This document shows positions 59,011-64,000 of a stretch of 64,000 bases of DNA, in pieces (within the stretch, counting starts at the first letter, position 1; every line of letters starts with the position of its first letter). Below the pieces are notes generated by a model, which worked only from the letters and a program-made list of their open reading frames with translations, searched no databases and had not been told where the DNA came from. This DNA comes from Planococcus citri. Its lineage: Eukaryota; Arthropoda; Insecta; Hemiptera; Pseudococcidae. The position numbers and the translations under genes were made by a program. Where the stretch lies: NCBI RefSeq assembly GCF_950023065.1, contig NC_088678.1, forward strand, positions 43,948,580 through 44,012,579, written 5' to 3'.

Positions 59011-62000
59011 ACGACCTGGTGCATGAGGTTCACTTTTTATACGCATTGATTACGATTTGCTAAATGATAATAATACCGGCCATCGGCCCGTATTGCGTCT
59101 GCGTTATGGTACTCTTTGTTAAACAGTTTAAAAAGAGCAATAATTAAAAGGTTAACAAAAGGGACAAGTATACTGCAATTATGAATAACGTTCACATATT
59201 CTATACCATGTGTGTGTGTGTAATTCCTACACGTTTAAAACCTTTTATTAACATTACTAAATTATCTCGAATTGTATATACCGCAGAATCTTGTTGTTCG
59301 CTTTCTCGATTACGTCGTTACAGTCGAGTATATTTACCTAATTGTACGTTTAAAAGGTTGAAGAAAAGCCTTATTTCACGAGGGCGATTATCCCCATGTT
59401 ACATCACTGCATCAAGGCTGAGGCTGGTTACCAAGATATTTTCATACAAGGTGGTTCGGTGAGTTGGTGGGCATCGATAGGAGTGCTGATATTTTGGTTT
59501 TGGAATGAGGGTGAAATCTTATTATTTGCAAAGCAACATTTCAGTGTACTTTCATCTGATCAGGACAAAGGCTGGAGACGATTCAAATTATTTTTCTGGA
59601 CGTGTTTCGTGATCTATTATGATTCGCGTGATTGTTGATTCGTATCAATTATGAGTCGAATCATTTTGCTTCTCCTTTGTCTTCATCGGACTACATTACT
59701 TTTGATTTTTGCAGCATTTTACTCAAATTTTGAGATACTTTATCAACATTAAATAATGTTTCAAGCAATTGTTGTCAAGTTTACCTCAATGTTGCTAAAA
59801 TTTCATCAATTTCGAGAAATCTTCTGTCATTTTGTGCTCATTTTACTGATTCGTGCCATTTCTGCCCATTTATTCAACTTTAACAAAGGTTAATCAATTG
59901 AGTAGGTACCTATTCATTAGAATTGTTCAGTAATTTAGATATGCAATTTTCATAAAATTTTACTGAAAATCTGGGATACTTATACTTCAATTTTTAATCA
60001 TTTTAAATTGTTTTTTATACCATAACAAGTTTTAACGCTGCTTTATGCAACTTTTGCTGAATTTGGACTTTCATCGACTTTTTGCAATTTTTTGTGTTTT
60101 CAAAGTTATTTTTAACATGCTTTCGCAATATTTTGTTTCAATTTTTCTCAATTTTGATGAATTCTTCCGAAATTTCATCAATTTTAGGTAATTTTGGACG
60201 ATTTTAATGTTTTTTTAAGCGTTTTTTATTGATAAGTTTTAATGATGTTTTAACAACATTTTATGCAGTTCCAGCACCTTCATGTTTTGATGACTTTTTT
60301 GTCATTTTTAAAAATAATGTATGAAATTTCATCAGTATATTTTCCTTTTCAATGTCTGATTTCATTTTTCAGATTTCATTTTTTTTACAATTTCAGTTTG
60401 TAGTTTAATTTTTGTTTTTAAAATTTTGAATTTCATTTTTGGTTTTTGGTTTTATTTTTCTAGTTTGACTTTTTCAATATTTTTAGTTTTTCATTTCGTT
60501 TTTAGATTTTTGGAATTTTCCATTTCATTTTCGAAGGTTTCAATGATGAGTACATTATTTTATAATTGCAGTTTTTATTGTTTACATTTTCAGTTTTCAA
60601 TTTTATTTTTACAAAAATCGCCATGAAAAAGCCCCCCCCCCCTTAAAAAAATGAAAAACTCTCAAGAATTTCAGAAGGAACTGCATTCAGAAAAATTCGC
60701 GTTTCTTTCTATAAAAATCATGAAAATAATATAATTTCAATTAGAAAATCATTTCCTAAAACTTCAAAAACCGTGAAAATGTCAAAAAAAACTACTTTGG
60801 ATCATTTTTTCTGTGTTTTTTTGTATTAAAAATTTTTCTCTTTGGCGGATTTCTGCTGTAGAATGAATACAAAAAAAAATCGCCGTTTTCCGTTCAACAC
60901 TCACAGGAGGAGAGGGTGGAAAGAAAGAGAGGGTTGATTGTAATTTTTGCGAGTGCGTCGGTTTCTGGTTGTAAGATCTTAAATTACTTAATTGGATTTT
61001 GACCAAATTTTAGAAGCAATTGAAAAGCAATAAATGTCAAAGGTATTTAAATTTATGTATTTTCCTCAAAATGTTACGTATTTTTTAAAAGTAACCATTT
61101 TTCAAATAATTTGACGCCAAACTTTCTAATTTTGAGTTTTTGTCAGCCCCCCTCCCTTCAATTGTATTTTTAGTCACATGCCATGAAATGTTCCACCATG
61201 ATGTTTTTGTTGAAAAAATCATGTTTCAGAGGTTCTTTGCAGGAAAGATGAGAGTTGAAAGGATTTTATTCATACCATCTGCCGAACTATAACCATTCAT
61301 CAATCAATCAGTATCGATTTTTATCGCAGTAAATAATATCTATTATGCATTAAATTATAACAAACACGAAAATCACGACCATATTCGTCTTAAAGTTTTG
61401 AAAATTAGAACGATAATTCAACTCGTTTTTATCGTGAATAATTAACTCGCTCATTCTAAGTTGCCGCGTAAAAGGAACCAGTTCCCGAAATTTCTATCGA
61501 TATCGATAGCGGGTCAAATGTACGATAAATCTTCTAATTCACCTAAAAATCATCATCTTGGTGAATTTTTTGTTCTCAAACGAAGAGATTCCAAGATACA
61601 CGGTATTAATCTGGAATTATCTGTACCTCGAAGCAATTCGCGTTGTTTTTTTTCTACGTCTATTTTTGTACACATTATATGCAAAATAGACGTAGGTATA
61701 TTAAAATACTATATATACCTACTCGTAGTGAAAGAAAATCTAACGTTAGCTTTTTATAGCGACTACCTGGTTGCGTTGACCAGTATTTTTATCTTGGTAC
61801 CTACTCGTATATGTATGTGTGTTCGCATACATTTCAAGCACTCTGTATGCAAGATGCGCCGACAAATAAAAACTAATTATAAAATTAAGCCTTAACTTAG
61901 TCTGTGGTAGAGCAGTAGCTGGGAATTTTTCGGATTAATTAGGATGTCTTAGTGGTATTGTTACGAATGATTTATACGTGGATGGTTTAATAAGGAAGTG

Positions 62001-62599
62001 TTTTTAACAACGTTGGAATTCGCAACATAACTTCGCACTGATGAGGTTGATGGTAAGAAAAACTATACAGATTTTTCTCTTCATCTTGTGTGTATAACCA
62101 TCATCCTCCCTTAATTTTTGGCCAATTTTTCTCGTAAATTTTGTTCATGATAATCGACTGCGTAAAAATGCATGTATGTATATAAGCGGTGGTACTCCTG
62201 CAGACCGTGTCACTGTAGCTTGTTTGACTTCTTTATGGCTGATAATGCCATTCTAGAATAAGCCGGTATGGCAATGTCAATGTTGTATGTCCTATTTCTT
62301 TATCGAAACATTCCCTACATTTATCTGAAATAGCAGATACATTCTTTTTCATAAATCTGTTCTGTGGCATTTTCACGAAGAAGTTGGTATAAATCTAGAA
62401 TGGCTTGTATTTTCATTCATGGGGACAAACGTGGTGTTTTGATTCGAGAGGTCAATGGTTTTCAGCTTTCTGCGAGGTTCAATTCTCATGTGGTAGCGTT
62501 GTGTACGTATTTACTCATTATTACCTATTTCTTTGGTTGAAGATTACTTACTTTTTAAATCAACTCTCAACCTGGCCGAAAATTTTTGAGTTGGACAGA

Positions 62600-63353
62600 G
62601 CTAGATAGAAAGAACATGCAAAAATATATCATCAGTCAAAATTTCGGGGGTTGAAGTGCATTTTTCTGCATTTTTTGGAGAATTTTTGGAAATCAAATTT
62701 GAGTCAAAAAATAAAAAAAAATAAAAATTTTATCAAATTTACCGAAAATGTTGAAAACATGTTATAGGCCTACATCTCATTTTTGAACCCCGAATCAAAT
62801 GGAAACCGTTTCGAACCGTTTTGAGTAGTTCCGAAGCATTCAGCAGATTTTCTAAAGTTGAAATTATTTCCACAGAATAAGCTTAACAGAATGAAAATGC
62901 TTCCTTAAAATTCGTTCTATACTAGTTTTAACACGCTGATTCGAATGGAGGCAGTTTCAAGCCGTTCTAAAGCCTCCAGTGACATTTTGGAAATTCCAGT
63001 CGTCCAAAAAACACCAAGATTTGAAAAATTTGCTGTCTCCTATTTTTGACATTCCGAGTCGATTGCAGATGCAGGATATGAAGCAGTTTTGGAGCTTCTA
63101 GTAACGTTTTTGGAAATTTCAGTTTGCTCAAAATTATTCTAAACAGTTCCTAACCGTTTCCCGGGGAGAGGGAGGGGGAGTCGAAAATGGGGTATGTACA
63201 AAATTCAAGTTTTGTATGTAAATTTGGTAAAATTTTGATTTTTCCACTTTTTGACCCAGATTTGATTTTTTTAAATTTACCAAAAATCGAAAAATGCACT
63301 TTAGCATCGGAAATTTTGGCTGGTGATGTATTTTTGCATGCTCTTTCTATCTG
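62600..63353. repeat. Imperfect foldback repeat
   Basis: The left arm (about 62600-62755) contains AGATAGAAAGAACATGCAAA, GAAGTGCATTTTT, AATCAAATTTGAGTCAAAAA. The right arm (about 63203-63353) carries the inverted counterparts (TTTGCATGCTCTTTCTATCT and so on). The spacer holds three degenerate direct repeats near 62790, 62938 and 63056 (GA-TCGAATGG ... CAGTTT..GC..TT..A). Confidence 0.65.
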
Positions 63354-63709
63354 ACTTTGCCGTTTACAAAAATTGAATTGAGATACCGCCCTTAGGAGTA
63401 TATTATTAAAAAAGTTGACAATTTGTCATGATAGCACTCATTATTATGTATCTAAATTTTTTTGAATTAAAAAAAAACTGAAAATCCAAAAATAAATTCT
63501 ATTGTTCAAAATTTGGAAGGAAAACGGTTATAGGATATGTTTTTTTAATATTTCTCGATTTCGTTGAAATTGGATTGTCTGCAGTTTGAATAGTTCCTTT
63601 GTAAAGGATTTTATACTGGTTTAATGTCAGCTTCTCGAATACCTAATTGGAAATTTATTTTTCATCACTCAAGTATTGTTTAATTTTGTGATGAAAATCT
63701 GTGTTTCTC

Positions 63710-63778
63710 TACGCTTTTCTCCCTCCTTCTCTTTCTCTTCCTCGTCCTTCTCATCCTCCTCTTCCCCATCCTCTTAGT
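63710..63778 (+). repeat. Polypyrimidine tract (C/T only, about 65 bp)
   Basis: Irregular TCTCCCTCCTTCTCTTTCTC-type sequence, almost purely pyrimidine on the + strand. Such mirror-like tracts can form triplex structures. It lies near the window edge with no gene adjacent in view. Confidence 0.75.
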
Positions 63779-64000
63779 TCCAACTTTTTGTGTGTATTTT
63801 TTTTGATTGCGCAACACGATTTCGTTGAAGCATCAAAATGATTTCCAGTTTCAATTCTGATTTTATTTTTTTCATTTTTCAGTTTCTCGTTTCCATTTTT
63901 GGAAATACTGCTGGCCATATTCTTATTTCGCAAAACAGATTGTTAGATATTCAACTGATTTTTTTCCTTAACATTTTGAAATTTCCTATTCTAAAAATAT

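Larger units (their letters stand above)
57371..62599. other. No gene seen; T-rich repeats and a CpG-rich patch
   Basis: 59700-60640 is a degenerate T-rich repeat (TTTTCA, TTTTTGAT words) with a C-run at 60632. 58650-59010 is CpG-rich. Several ORFs of 80-144 codons (for example 61461-61895 plus) have no recognisable domain or exon borders. Confidence 0.5.

Noticed and set aside
58795..59046. 83-codon minus-strand ORF in the CpG-rich patch
   Set aside because: More likely 5' UTR or promoter sequence; the frame has no donor matching a cytochrome b561 exon that I could verify.
61461..61895. 144-codon + strand ORF, the longest in the last 10 kb
   Set aside because: No recognisable domain, no splice or start context and AT-driven composition; it has a few membrane-like stretches but nothing that supports a gene.
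1..64000. CRISPR arrays, bacterial operons, tRNA or rRNA genes
   Set aside because: The window is clearly nuclear eukaryotic sequence. No regularly spaced short repeats with unique spacers, and no tRNA cloverleaf or rRNA core, was recognised by eye; a tRNAscan run would be the proper test.

Overview
This window is nuclear DNA from an animal, most likely an insect. It is AT-rich and nearly all non-coding. The genes are cut into short exons with canonical GT-AG introns, and the introns and spacers are full of small inverted-repeat transposons. The best-matched gene is an insect-type ERG/Seizure potassium channel. Dispersed GGTACCTACC-like and TACTCGTA-like words, together with the AT-richness, suggest Hemiptera, but that placement is a guess.

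Layout. (1) About 1-10.2 kb: no convincing gene, several repeats. (2) About 10.2-34.8 kb, + strand: a complete or nearly complete ERG-type voltage-gated K+ channel gene (seizure, sei). I resolve 22 coding exons that join in phase to a 1020-residue protein, plus an optional 21-nt microexon in the S3-S4 linker. (3) 36.2-37.8 kb, - strand: LZTFL1 (BBS17), six coding exons, 309 residues, convergent with sei. (4) 38.9-39.7 kb, - strand: Hikeshi (OPI10 family), three exons, 207 residues. (5) 40.7-42.4 kb, + strand: BSDC1, nine exons, 319 residues, divergent from Hikeshi across about 1.05 kb that contains a perfect 105-bp-arm hairpin. (6) 44.7-54.3 kb, - strand: a cytochrome b561 gene with two alternative homologous last exons. 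Its 6.5-kb intron holds a 2.8-kb foldback element and a possible nested small membrane-protein gene. (7) About 54.3-64 kb: no recognisable coding sequence. This stretch may hold the upstream region of the cytochrome b561 gene, and it has foldback repeats and simple repeats.

The genes do not form one pathway: ion channel (excitability), BBSome regulator (ciliary traffic), Hsp70 import carrier, BSD-domain protein and transmembrane ascorbate oxidoreductase. The compact 36-42.4 kb cluster looks like housekeeping genes between two long-intron genes.

The most unusual content is structural. I count at least a dozen short elements with terminal inverted repeats or a foldback form. They include non-autonomous elements with pogo/mariner-like (TA), hAT-like (8 bp) and piggyBac-like (TTAA) target duplications, a perfect hairpin in a bidirectional promoter region, and a 0.92-kb-arm inverted repeat built from 131-bp tandem units inside an intron. 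All product names come from reading translated exons by eye; no database search was run.
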